This document shows, piece after piece, positions 10,455 to 23,100 of a stretch of 64,000 nucleotides of DNA. The DNA comes from Sarcocystis neurona (Eukaryota; Apicomplexa; Conoidasida; Eucoccidiorida; Sarcocystidae): contig KL647307.1 of NCBI GenBank assembly GCA_000727475.1, positions 391,555 to 455,554 of the forward strand. The letters run 5' to 3'. The first letter of the stretch is position 1; each line of letters begins with the position of its first letter. Made by a program: the position numbers and the translations under genes. The notes under the pieces were generated by a model. That model ran no database searches and had not been told where the DNA came from. It saw only the letters and a program-made list of their open reading frames with translations.

Positions 10455-13400
10455 TGTAGGCGAGTGATTCTGTCGTTGTCCGTCTATACTGACACATGCC
10501 TTCTAGCAGGCGAATTCTTGCATCGACAAGCGCTTTCTTGGACAAACGTATTCGGAACAATTATGCGTACGAAGTAGCGTCACATGTGGTGAAACGAGGC
10601 CGCAGTGCACTTGTGTACGCAGCAATTCTTTTTCGTTGTGCTGCGCGACGTGTACACAGTGTTATACGCGGAACTGCTATCATTCACAGTACTCTTCGAG
10701 AAGTACAGCTGATTAATCCGTCTCAATACAAATTACCAGTGGATGTACAAGTGTAGCTTTCCACAAGAAATGTCTACCGTTTTAGGACCTCATACAGATT
10801 TGCACATTCGTACGGCGTAGCTGCTTAGAGGGAAAAGTGGGAAGCGAACCGCCTGAAACTACCCGGATCAGAGTTGAAATGGTGCTGCTTCCTTGAAAGA
10901 CAAAGCGGACTGTTCGAGACGGCGCCAATTTGTGAGTTTGAGAAAATACGGAGAAACGCACGTGTGACGTTTGCGCCCCGGAAAGCAGCACAGAACACCG
11001 TTATTGCGTTCAGACGGAAAAGGCAATTTCCGTCGCCTTCTCATTCAGAAGCTCGTGTAAAAAGAAGACTTTGAGATATCTCTTGCAATATCCTTTAAGA
11101 GCAGTTCGCTGGTGCAATTTTGTATACTTTGCGTTGATGTTGATTTTGAGCGCGTACCGATAGGCAGCTAGGCAGAAAGTGTAGTCACTTTCTACCAGCT
11201 GAGAAATAACCTGTCATTTCGTTGGACAATACGCAACGCTGCATAAGTACACGTATGTTCTGAGGTGGGAGTACGTATGCATTTCTGTTGGCCAGAGTTT
11301 CACTGCAGTCCAAAGAAAATCGAAATAAAACCCCGCAAGCGACATACAGCAGGTGTCGTTTTGTTTGTTGTTCACACGAACGACAACACACGCTGCTCTC
11401 CGCTGTGTCCACACTGCCACGTGCCAGGTAATATTTCGCTCTGCATACGTCGACCGCTTGTGACTTCTTCCCTGTGATTGTGAGAAAACTAAAGCGACTT
11501 GTCCATTTAAGGGGGTTTGCCTCTCTTGTTGCTTTTTTCGAGAAACCGGACACCTCGGGATGAAGCACAGAGGAGAACGATCTGCATTTGAGGGGATGGT
11601 CGGGGGGGTGTGGCACACACGTTTCTGTCAGACGCATATATATATATATATACATACATATGTATATACGTGTACATATTTCGTGTAGTCGTTGGTGTGT
11701 GGACACGCAGGGCTCTTGGAGGCTCACCTACAAGTCTGCGTGTGCGGTCTGGAATTTTAATATACAGGTACGTATGCATCTGTCTCTATTCTCAGCGTGC
11801 CCAGTCCTACACGTAGAAGATCCTATTTCTTTCATGCTTTCCTTTTCTCCCTGCTGATATATCGCGTAGGTCCTCGGGGCTAATATGGTGTGCCTGACTT
11901 AGTTGTGACTCGACTGACAACTAAAAAGAGCGTTGCTTGTATGCATAACTTCGACGCACACGGATAGTACGGGTCGTTGTGTCTGTCTTTTGCTCACCCA
12001 ACATCCATGATCTGCAGTTCGCAACAAAGTTTACCGAGCACTTTGGATCGAGCACCCCTGCATGTGGCGCAGATCCCTTCCCGGCCTCAGCTATGTTGTT
12101 TCCTCCTCTTGCGTCTCGACTCCGATGAACCAAACTATTGCGTCACCCACGACGGAGAACGAAAAACGATGCTAGGGCTCCTTTTGAGCGTACTGCAGTG
12201 AATGACCCTAGTCATATTAGGTTGACGCACAACTTGGAGAAAATGCAGTATTCAGTAACAGGAGAATAGCTCAAGCTGAACACGCTTAGTCGCACGATCG
12301 CTTGCTGATACTGCGTTGTTATAGTTCCGAATGAATGGAAGCAAGAACGTTGCAGTACTTCGTAAGGGTTCAGTTAGTTATTGCCGGGTCGACGGAGGCC
12401 TCCCCGAGGGGCATGTTGTGCTCATCTCTGAGTGTTGATTTCGGACTGATTAGGCGGTTGTTTGCTCCGTAGCATCAGTCTCTGATGGCAGCTTTCCACT
12501 TTTTTTGCCCGCGCAAAAGTTCACCGCGCCGCTGCTGACCGGTCCGTGTCAATAGTTGATACGGACGAAGCAAAGAGCAGCCTCTCTCCTGCTGAAGTCG
12601 AGACGAGTGCGACGCTTACATTCAGAAAGTTGACTTTGATGCAAATGTAAAGTTTATGCACGTCTATACAGTTACAAGTAGTTGTGACAGCAGGGACACG
12701 TATGTGTGTATCCATCGGATACCCCAAATCTTTATGTATATATATGTTTACACATCGATTTTCCACGTGTGCTGCATTACCTGATTCCGTCCGCTTCCAC
12801 AAGATTCTTGAAATTTTTCTCTTTTGCAGCCGTACAGTTCGGTATGTCCCGTTGTCGCTCCCGCCGGCTCCTGCAGGTAAGAGTGCTTGATCCATAGGTT
12901 CCAGCTTCCGCAGGAAACTGTCTTTCCTTTCCCAACATTTTCGACCTTACTATATTGAATCTTTTATTCGCTTGTTTCCTGCTGCGCAGAGGGGACCTGT
13001 TTTCTGTGTGGACACTTAGGAGTAGGTCCTGTCAATCCAGGGCTTGTGCGTAGCACAGTCGTGGAGAATTACTCACAGAGTTTGTATTGCATGTAAACCT
13101 TGCTACTTTTACGTAGTGGCGCCGCGTATACACAGCGGTTAAAATATGGAGGTATGTGAGTATCTGGATATCTTTCAGTGGTAAACCGCAGCCCACACGC
13201 AGAACGGCAACAAGAATACGGCGACTCAGTCGCGCCACCGCCCCATTTCAGTAGCACACTTGGTACGTGTGGTGTACCACGGAACATCTTCAGTAGTTGA
13301 AAATGAGAGGCACAACGCAGGACAACGCTATAACTAAAATATTCACCAGCAGATCTGCACCTGCGTACCGTTTCTCTTTAGAGTTGTGTCGCCTTTAATT

Positions 13401-14134
13401 GTGGACTTGAACTGGCGCATTTTCCCCGCTGTGGCGCACCTTATGAAAGCGTATGTTCAAGTTGGTTCTATTGTGGGACGCGCGCAGTCTTCAGGTAGCA
13501 GGTCAGCTCCTAAGAGTTCAGTTTTTTTTCTATATTCCCTCTCTGCTGGGTGTGCGTTTACTGTGGAGTACTTCGGCATCAAGTGAGACAGCGCCTGTAA
13601 ATGCTGTAAACAAAGGAGGAGTCTCTGCCTGTTTTTGTGCTGTGCTGCGCTGAGCGTAGAAATAGATACACACATACATGTAGGCCCCTGGTTCTTGGTC
13701 AGACTCCATTTGATGTTACTGTTCTGCATGTGATGCGGCTGCTGTTGTTGTGGCGGCTGTCCTCCGGTAGTCCAGGCTGATGCACTACCCTGTCTGGTGC
13801 TGCTGTGGATGCTGCTGCAGATTCGCACGTGATGTGCCGCCGCTCCCATGGAGGCGCCCGACTGTCACGTTCCGTACCTATGTTGTAATGCGTGTGCACC
13901 ACGTTGACTCACGAGGTAAAGCTCTAGAAACATATCGCCTGGCGTTGAATTCCCTCCTACAAGCTTCCAAAGAAAGTATCATCTTCTTTTCACTCTTCCG
14001 CCACCCGCCTTCTCTTTACTCTTCTTGTTCTCACTCGCACCCAGTCAGGGGCGAGTGCTATGTTTTGACATGCGGCGCTCTTCCCTAAACTACGGCTTGA
14101 CTACCGTCTTCGTAACTCGGAGACACTGTCAAGA
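10455..14134. other. Unassigned sequence up to the first giant frame
   Basis: No supported gene. A short TA tract lies at about 11636-11672. Frames such as 11185-11727 minus, 12521-12895 minus and 13457-13849 minus lack motifs. The first CTG/CAG-type repeats appear near 13737-13820, just before the composition switch. The promoter and 5' UTR of the giant plus-strand gene presumably lie in the last part. An in-frame stop at 14066-14068 sits upstream of its first ATG. Confidence 0.4.
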
Positions 14135-17100
14135 ATGTTTGTTTCGGGACGGAATCAGGAGAAAACTGCACACACGGACACGCTGAATTCGACTCTTGGA
14201 CTGAGCTGTAGAAAACGACAGCGCTACACACAGCTCATGACCTGTACAAACACTTCCATCCCCACTGCGTCCATCGCCTTCGTGACAGCAAATACTCCGC
14301 CTGGCACGTCTCTGAAACGGCTTCCCAGCGCAACGGCACCTGCTGGCGCCCGTATACGAGCTGCGCCGGTGGCTGCCTCATCAGCGTCAGCAGCTGCTGC
14401 GGTTGCAGTTGACACTGGTAGTACTGCTGGGGATCCACAAGCTGCTGAGGAGTCACAAGCAAGTGCAGCTTCCACCCTTCCAGGTGCCTCCTCTCTGCCT
14501 GCACCTTTCGCCGCTTCTTCTTCTAGAGAACCAGACCCCCTACAAGCGGACCTGCTTGCCGCTGTGGTGTGTGCACGAGATGCTGCGCTTGGCAAAAAGA
14601 GCACGTGCTTCTTCAACTCTTTTCGTGAAGCCACACTGGTCTGTCCTCCTACGGAAAACAAAGGCGAAACAGAAGGAATGAGGTCACTTGATTTGCAGCT
14701 TCTGACGCTACAAGGACAGCTTCACAGGCGGTGTGCACAGGAGGATGATACCAGCAGCAGAGAGGAGGGAAGATTTGTTAGGGAAAGAAGCGCGTGCGTC
14801 ACGGTAGGGACTCCTGAGGACAGAGAATACACCGCAGGAATTGAGAGTACGGAGGACGAAAAAGGCCGAGGAAATTTCGGCGATGCGAAAGCTGAACACG
14901 AGAAGTGCAGAGATGCTTCACGCGGTGACGAGGCTAAAAACGAAAACGGCATGTATTCGTGGGAAAGAGGTGCTGGTGAGAAGTGCAGTGTTGACTCAGA
15001 AAAAAACACCTACGCCTCCGATAGGGGCAGGCGACGCGCACGCCTCTGCTGCGACGACTTTGACCATGTATCCACTTGTATTCGAGCCCGACGAGCTGCG
15101 TGCAAAATCTCTACGGGTGCTCAGAACTGCTCTTTAAAACGGGAAGGTTATAGCGTTACGTGCGTTCGAAAGTCCGCCTGCGCAGGTGGGGCACGCACCG
15201 ACGCAGAGATGCAAGAGGCCGGTGTCAAAATTGCTTCCGTCGACGCAACACGGGGCCAAGGTGATAGCTGTGATGGTGACAGCGACAGAGGCCCGCTTAC
15301 TGAAGAACTTCAGGTGACAGGCACACACACGCACACGACAGAGCTTTCTGATAAGGAGAGCACGACTGCCTGCTTTTTTCCTCTGTCGGCTGCTCGACAA
15401 CGACGCATCGTATTAGGTGACTCCCAGTCTTTGAGCCCTCAGGCGGAAAGGCATGCGTTTCTTAAACCCCGAACAGCGTCGCGTGCGCGCCCTCCGCCGG
15501 TCGGGAACAGCGGGTTGAGGACACCTTCCGCGAGAGCTGCAGAAGAAGTCCTCGCAGAAAATCCACCCTGTTTATCTACGGACCTGAGGAGGATAGTAGA
15601 AGACCCTGGTGCAGTCGTGTCTGAAAGAGTGCCTTGTCCCATGGTGCACGGAGGGACGGCAGCCGTTGCTTCTTCTACCGCGCCGCTGTCGGGATCTGCT
15701 GGTGCTCTTTTTGCTTTAATTCAGACAAGCAATAACCCAGACAATATTCATGCGACATCCAAGGAAAGTTCTATACACTACTCAGGCATCACTGCATGTG
15801 TTCCCAAGACTCAAGAGGTGAATGCGGTTGTACGCCCTGCCGACGTTCCTGCGTCCGACGCGGTTCCTTCCTGTCCCAGTGCCATACCGTCTGCTGCTGA
15901 TTGTTCATTTCCTGTTTCATTCGCCTTTGCTGCTGGAGCGTCTGCTGTTAGAGCGGCGCCATCCTCTGCAGATCGAGCATTCCGCGCTGGTGCAGTCTCG
16001 GCGTCTGCGGCTCCTACGTCTGCTGCAGCGACTGCTTCGACTTCTATGACTTCTTCTGTTGCTTGCACTCTCGCTCGGGCTTCTGCTTATCCTGCGGCTG
16101 TCTTTTCCGTGTCTAGGCCTTTCCCTGCTGTTGGCTCCAGCGACGCGCCTCGTGCAACGTCAACCGCGACTACTAACGTCGCAGCGATGAAAGAAGACAG
16201 CAGCAACACAAGCCATCACGGGCTTTCTCACCGCAGGTCTTCATCCTGTGCGTGCCGTCCCCAGGGTAGCACGCCGCAGGTGGGCCGCGGCAGCCCAGTG
16301 CGGAAAAGGGAGAAAATCGAGCAACCTGTCGAGTCCGCCGTTACAGCAACAATAGAGCAGCAGCTGCCTGCGTGTGGCTTCGCTTTGAACACATGGCTGT
16401 GGACTTCATCTGAAAGAAGGGTGTCGGCGACGGAGACACCAGCAAGGATAAAAACCACACAGCAAGAAAGCGCAGTCACTTACGGATACCCAGAAGTAGA
16501 ATCACCTGCTTGCCTCCAAGGTGCAATTGAGAAGGTGATGAGACTTGCGGCAGAATCTGGCGCCCGAAGGCTGGCAGGCACAAGGGAATGCGCGATCGCA
16601 GTTGGACGTCAACCCCCCGTTCAGAGGGATGAGTTTGAGCCACGGCTACGAGCTATCGAGGCTCAGCACCGCAGGCGCCCCTCCGAGACGCCTTTCATCG
16701 TTTCCACAAAGGCTGATGAGTTTCGTATGCAGAGAAACGCTTTGAATCAGTCCAGGTCATTGCCGGAACTCAAAGGCTGCAAGTGTTTAACCGAGCTGAA
16801 GATTCACGCAGGCCAGTGTGCGTCGTACCTGCCTGCAGCGCATCCCGGGACCTTGTGCAAGTCTGTAGCAGTAGGGGCTGCGCCTTGGGATAGAGCGTCG
16901 TGCCTGCAGCCTGAGGAATCTCTGTCGTCCGCTCGTGCAGCAGAAGCGGGTTGCGCACCTGCTCCACTAGAGAAAGAAGGCAGGTGCGAAACAACAGAAG
17001 GCATGTGCGTGCGTGGTGCTGCAGGGCGCAGGGGGTTGCATGAAACAGAAGAGAGTGAGCACCCGTATGCAGCACCGGAGGGACGACGCATGTCCTTGGC

Positions 17101-20100
17101 CGGAGACGGAGCTTGGAGTCCTCCATGTGTGTCACGTGAGCGCACACACACAAGATCACGCAGTGTAGGAATCGCCCGCGCAATCATCCGCCTACGAGAC
17201 AGTTTGAATAAGAAAGCAGACGTGACTTTGACGGTGGCGAAAAACAGCGATTTTTCTCCGACGGCCTTTTTTCCTTCTCGTTATCCTGGCTGCTCAGTTA
17301 AACAGCTGCCGTATCCGCGCGGAAGCAGCACTGCTTTTGCTGGAGTTGGCGACTCTGTTGCTTCGGCCCCACACCTGCTCCAGGGAACTGCAATGGAAAA
17401 GGAAGCAGCAGCCAAGCCCCCCCGCGATCGAGTGGCACGTATGCAAAGGCGTGGCCGGGAAATGGGAGGTACATACGACGCCTCGGGAAGGAACGAAGAA
17501 CGAGAAGGGAACGGACGCGGTGAAACCGGCACAGGAGACGCAGAAGGAAAGGCAGTGCGCCTACTTCAAATGAGAAAGAATTCTCCCTTGTGCAAAGAGG
17601 CAGGGAAAACTTCTACAGTAGCATGTTCCTCTCTGGTGCAGCAGCTTGGGTTGACGCTACGAACGGGAAACAACACGCTCCGCACTATCTCTTCGCCTGG
17701 GTCAGAGAAAGAAAAACCCGCGCTTGCTCCCTGGTTCTCTTCTGAATTCGCTACTTTAGCAGATAGTGCCTCCCGACCGTCTGATACACAGAGAGTTGCA
17801 TGCGCACCAGAAGAATCTGCTGCCCCTGTGGAAACCACAGCAGCTGCTGTCGTCTATGAAGCAGCACCTGGCTGCGACTCAGCAACTACTGCAAGTGGAG
17901 AGTCTTTTCTGCAGACGGAAGGGAAGACGGCCTCTGCTGCCTCTTCTTCACAGCCAGTAGCAGGGGGGACACGTGACCGTGTGTACACCGGAGCGAGCCC
18001 AGCAGCGTGTGCTGTCCATGCCAAGGGACCGCCGGTCCCTACTGCGCATGCAGAAGCAGCAGCACTGGCACGTAGTGGCGCTGTAGTGAGAGGGGAGACT
18101 GTAGGGCACTGTGTGGCTGCTGAGCATGCACCAATTGTGGGAGTCGCTGGCACAATTGTTCCACAACCAACATCCACGGCAATGCGCTGCGCCGGTCGTA
18201 TACATGCGCCGGCTGCAGCAGATGCCGGGGGGGTATCAAAAGCCCCATATAAGGAGCGTCATGGTGCTGCTGTGCGTCCAGCCGCGGCAGCCGCAGCTGG
18301 TAGTTGTCCCGCGCCTGAGGGGTTTTGCACACCGGCACCAGGACACGCAGACGCACGTAAAAACAAAGCGCAGTGTCCTCCCATTCGCTCTCACGGTGCT
18401 TGCAGTAGCGAGAACACTATCCAGTTATCAAAAGGCAGGTGCCAGACTCCTGCAGTTGCCTGTAAAGCCTTTGCAAGGTCACCGCGTTCGCGACTCTCTG
18501 CCACACGACAGCTTTATCAAGCACTGAAAGCACGTAAGCAAACAGGAAAGCACGAGTACGCGTACACAAACGCAGTGGCGGCTGCCGCAGCAGGAGCCCC
18601 AGCCGCGCATATTACGGCAAAGGAAAAGATTAACCAAACAATACCAAATAGGGGACTGCAGCTGCTGCTGGCAGCAGAAAAGGCAGTACAGGCAGCGAGC
18701 AGAGATGCAGGAAAGGCAGGGCAGGAGTTAGCGCCACCGGCAGCGCGACTGGCGACGGCAGCACACACAGACACGAAAACTGGTAAAAACACAGGACATA
18801 GGACAGCAGACGCGGCCGTAGTTGCTGCAGCGTCAGGGGCCGCAAGGTATGCTCCGAAGCAGGGTGGAGAAAGGGAAACACTTGCAGAGCATCAAGGGGG
18901 AGCAAGAACGGCAACTGCACAGCGTAGCGGGGAAGCACCTGAATTGGGACAGCAAGACAGAGCAGCGTCGGTACCCGTAAAGAATCGTACGTCAGTAGAG
19001 AAGGGCACAGTAGCAAAGACATTTCAGCAGCTTGCTGCGGTGACAGCAACCACCAAGCGAGCTTCACCAGCCGCCACTCGAAGCGCAGATTCCGGCAGAG
19101 CCGTCAATGAGAAAGCAGTCCGAGAGAGAACAGTCGCGGAGGAATCGAAGTCCGCATCAGCGGAACTGACAACGGCGGTGCGAGAGGCCGTCACACAGGA
19201 GGAAGCAGAAACTTGTGCGGTGGCAGGTAGGGCGGGAGAGACAGTCACAGAGGAAGGAGTCGCCGCAGGACGAACAGCAGCAATAGCCAAGGCAGTACCG
19301 GGGGAATCGCACTCACAAGCAGGAGAGACAACCACAGCGGCAGCACTTAGATCGCAGGAACTAGCAGCGAAAGCAAGCTTAGCAGCGAAGCAGGATACAC
19401 CTGCACAAGAGAGAGCAATAGCAGAAGACGGAGGCATAGCAGACGGTGCGGCAGAACTAGACGGAGGACCAAAAGAGGCAAAAGAAAAAGAAACAGTTCA
19501 CGCGCGTGAGGTAAAGAGATACAGCAGCTGCGGCACAGGTGCACAGACAGGACCCGGAAAGAGAGTAGAGGACCCCCTGCAGAAGAAGGAAGTGAACCGA
19601 AAGAACAGATGTGACCACACGGAGAACACTGCAGCCCCATACATCCTGCTGATGGAAGCAGGAGGACGGCAGGGGCATTCGCTGATGCAAAGAGCGACGC
19701 GTGCAGAAACAGCAGCCCTGTCGCAACATCCTTTGACGGAGGTACTGACAGAGTACTCAGGTGTGCAAGACAAAAATGTAGATTACCCTGAGCAACACAC
19801 AAGAAACGTAGGAATATTAGCAGCCGCGACGACGCTACCCGCTGTAGGGACACCAGCCGCAGGAAGGGCAGCGGCGACAGCTGGGCCGCCAGCAGCAATT
19901 CCAGGAGCAACAACAGTAGCAATAAAGGTGCAACCGCACGCAAATGAAGGAACAAAACCTGCAGCTGCAGCACAGGAGTGTGGCTTTCTCTCCTCTCACC
20001 CGGGAGCTGAAACCCGGTCGCTCCTGTGTAGGCTTTTCCAGAGGCAAGGTGGAAGCCAGACTAGTAGTCAAAAGGAGAACTCCCCACATGCTCTACGCGA

Positions 20101-23100
20101 CAATGCAGGGGGAAAGTGGTGCCCGTGTGCCGCTATCGACGGGCTGAAGCGACAAATGCCGCTGCACGCGTCTGCGGTTGATAGTAGGATGAAGAACTTG
20201 CAGCAGGGTGGACGGAGCTTGCTGCCGCACATAAGAAGTCCCTATATAAAAGGTTCTGCATGTACAAACGAATGCGATACTGCTGACGCTGCAGCCTCTG
20301 CACTTAGGAATCATTCTGGCTCACCTCCTGTCGCACGCGTCGCTACAGGGAAGGGTACTGTAGATTCTATGCCCCAAACGAGGACACGCGTAAATGCTGG
20401 AGCTGCAGCTTTTACTGCAAGTGCCGTGTTGACCTCTAATGCAGCTGTTTTTGTTGCAGCATCACCTCAGGCTTCCTTCGCTGTCCCTGAACCCGCACCT
20501 GCACCAGCAGCAGGTGCTCCTGTGAATATGTGCCATCCTTGTGTAGTGCGGTGTCCTGCTGTTGTAAATGGTGCACTTGCTGCTCTTGCTAAACCAAACG
20601 TAGCTCCTCTTGCTGCCGCTGCTGATGCTGAATCCTGCTCTCCCACTGCAGCAGCCGTTACGACGTTGGCGACCCCTGCTGAGGCTGCTGTGACACAACT
20701 GTTTCCTGCTGCTGCCGCGGCTGCTCGACCGTCGGCTTCTGCATGTGCTGTAGAGGGAGCGTCCTCTGCTATGATGAAGACGTCGCACGCTGCTGCGCCC
20801 GTTGCCAGGTACGACATGCAGCACGCTGCGAAAGAGGCGCATTACAGTCCACAGAGAAAGATCAACTGCTCCAGCTCTGCTGCCGAGAGAAGGTTGCAAC
20901 AAAACCATCTCCAGTGTTATTCTCGGTCTTCTTGTTGCCTCAACTCTGCTCCCAATTATGCCTTTTCGTCCTGTTTCTTTCGTCGTCCCTCTTCTGACAC
21001 GACCGCTCCCGACGGATCAAGTATCTGCCCACTTTTTCCAGCAGGTAAGGCAGCTCTTAACGTCTGCAACACCGCACCAGCAGCAACAACACTGGAACCG
21101 GCGCCTGCGACGGCAGCAGGAAGGCGGTCGAGGAATGCAGCTGCTCCCGTGGACTCTGGAAGGCTGCATATTGCGATTGCCACTTCACCAGCTGCAACAG
21201 CACACGAGGACGCAGCGATGGTAGCCAGCAGGGCTACTGCAGCAAAGACAGGAGCCGCTGCAACAGGAGCAGCAAGACATGCAGCAGCAGCAGTAGCCGA
21301 GGAGTCAGTAGAGTGTGAGAAAAGACCAGGCAGCAGTGGGGAGCCGGCCTCCCTCCTCTTTACAGCTGCGGCTGCTTCTTCGCCAGCAGCCTCAAGCATA
21401 GCGGCAGGACGGATGAGTTTTGTTGTTGAAGTGAACTGCTGTACACCGCAGCAGCCAATACAGGGAATTACAGCTGGTCGTACAAAGGGAAGCAGCACCA
21501 CCCACCACGGTGGGAGCACCAGGAGTCCCAGCAGCAACAGCAGAACCAGCGGCGAAAGCAGTGGCGCTAGCAGCAACTTGACCGGAAGAACCGGTGGCGA
21601 TGGCAGGACCAGCCACAACATCAGCGACGGAAGCAGCAAAAGCAGCGAGACGACCAGTCACAACAAGGACCTCAGCAACATAGGAATGGACGTGTGTTGT
21701 AGCTCGTCTACGGTGTACGTATCGGACGCAGAGAAGGCTGAAGCAGAAGAAAACAGCAGCCATCAAGACGCCGAAAAAAAAGCACGGGCTGTTGCACGCA
21801 TCCCCTTTACGTTGTCCGCGACTGCACACACCGGCTGCGGTAGCTACTGCTGCCGTATCCCATGCCTGGAACAGGCAATGATGAGACACTACCAGCTGCA
21901 GCGCCCGCCCAGAGAAGTGTGCAAGCACTCTGCTGTACTCGACACACTCAGAGTACAACCACCGATAGAGCCCTTGCAGCAGCAGTGGCGTCACGCCGCC
22001 TCACAACAGCAGGAGGAAGGGTCTCAACTGCAGCAGCGTCCGGCATCACAGCAGCATGAGTGGCCAGCATTGCAGCAGTGGCAGCATCAGCGACTTCAAC
22101 AACAGCTGCAAAAGCATCAGAGACAGCAGCTACAACAACAGGATCGACAGCGGCAGCGGCAGCCAAAGCTACAACAGCAGCGGCGGCAGCCAGCACCAGG
22201 TCACCGGCCGACACTAGGGCACCAGCCAACAGCAGAGCACCGTCCGTCCCAGGTGCAAACTCTGCAGGCCACAACGCAAGAGCAGGAGCAGAGACAGCTA
22301 GGACAGCAGCACGTACTTGAGCTCCTTGAGCAGCACCAGCAGCAGCGTGCGCATGTGGCACACCAGAAACAGCAACTTCCGATGGCAGCGCACCAGCAGC
22401 AACGAGGGGGTGTAACCCAGCGGCGGCCGCAGCAGAAGCAAGAGCAAATCTTCCAGCAGCAGCAGGAACGGCAAGTTCGACAACGGCAGGTGGATCAGCC
22501 CCTGCGTCTGGAAAAAGAGCAGCAAAACACACAGGAGGTAGAGCAGCATGCACGTAGGAAGGACGACCAGCGGCAGAAAGAGCAGGAGACGGAAGATCTA
22601 TTTCCACGTTTCTTTGAGCAGACCTCGACTCGAAGAAGCACAGGATTTGTGGGATGTGGAGAAAATGTGTCACTGGCAAGAGAACGCACCTCCTCGCTGC
22701 CAATTCTTCCGCAGCTGCAACAGAAGCAGCGACAAGCGAAGGTGCTACCATCGCTCCAGAAGCAGCAACTGGAACGGCTGCGACAGAGGCACTGGCAGCA
22801 GTTGCAGCGACACGCCCAGCAGCGGCAATTGTGGCAGCAGCAGCAGCAGCGAGAGGAGCATCAGAACTGGAAGGGGCAGAAGGGGTGCCAGTGCGCACCA
22901 GAGCTGCAACAGCTGCAAAAGCGGCAGCGGCACGACAGCGACAGCGAAGTAAATGGCGGCGAGTTGGATTTCTGGCGAGGCGCTCCGCTTGCACCAAGCC
23001 ACACAGGTATAGTAGAAATGTCAAAGGATTTTGAGCGGCTGAAGGGAGGTGGCACCGGCCACTACCCCAACAACAACGAGCCGACTGTCAGCAGCAGCAG

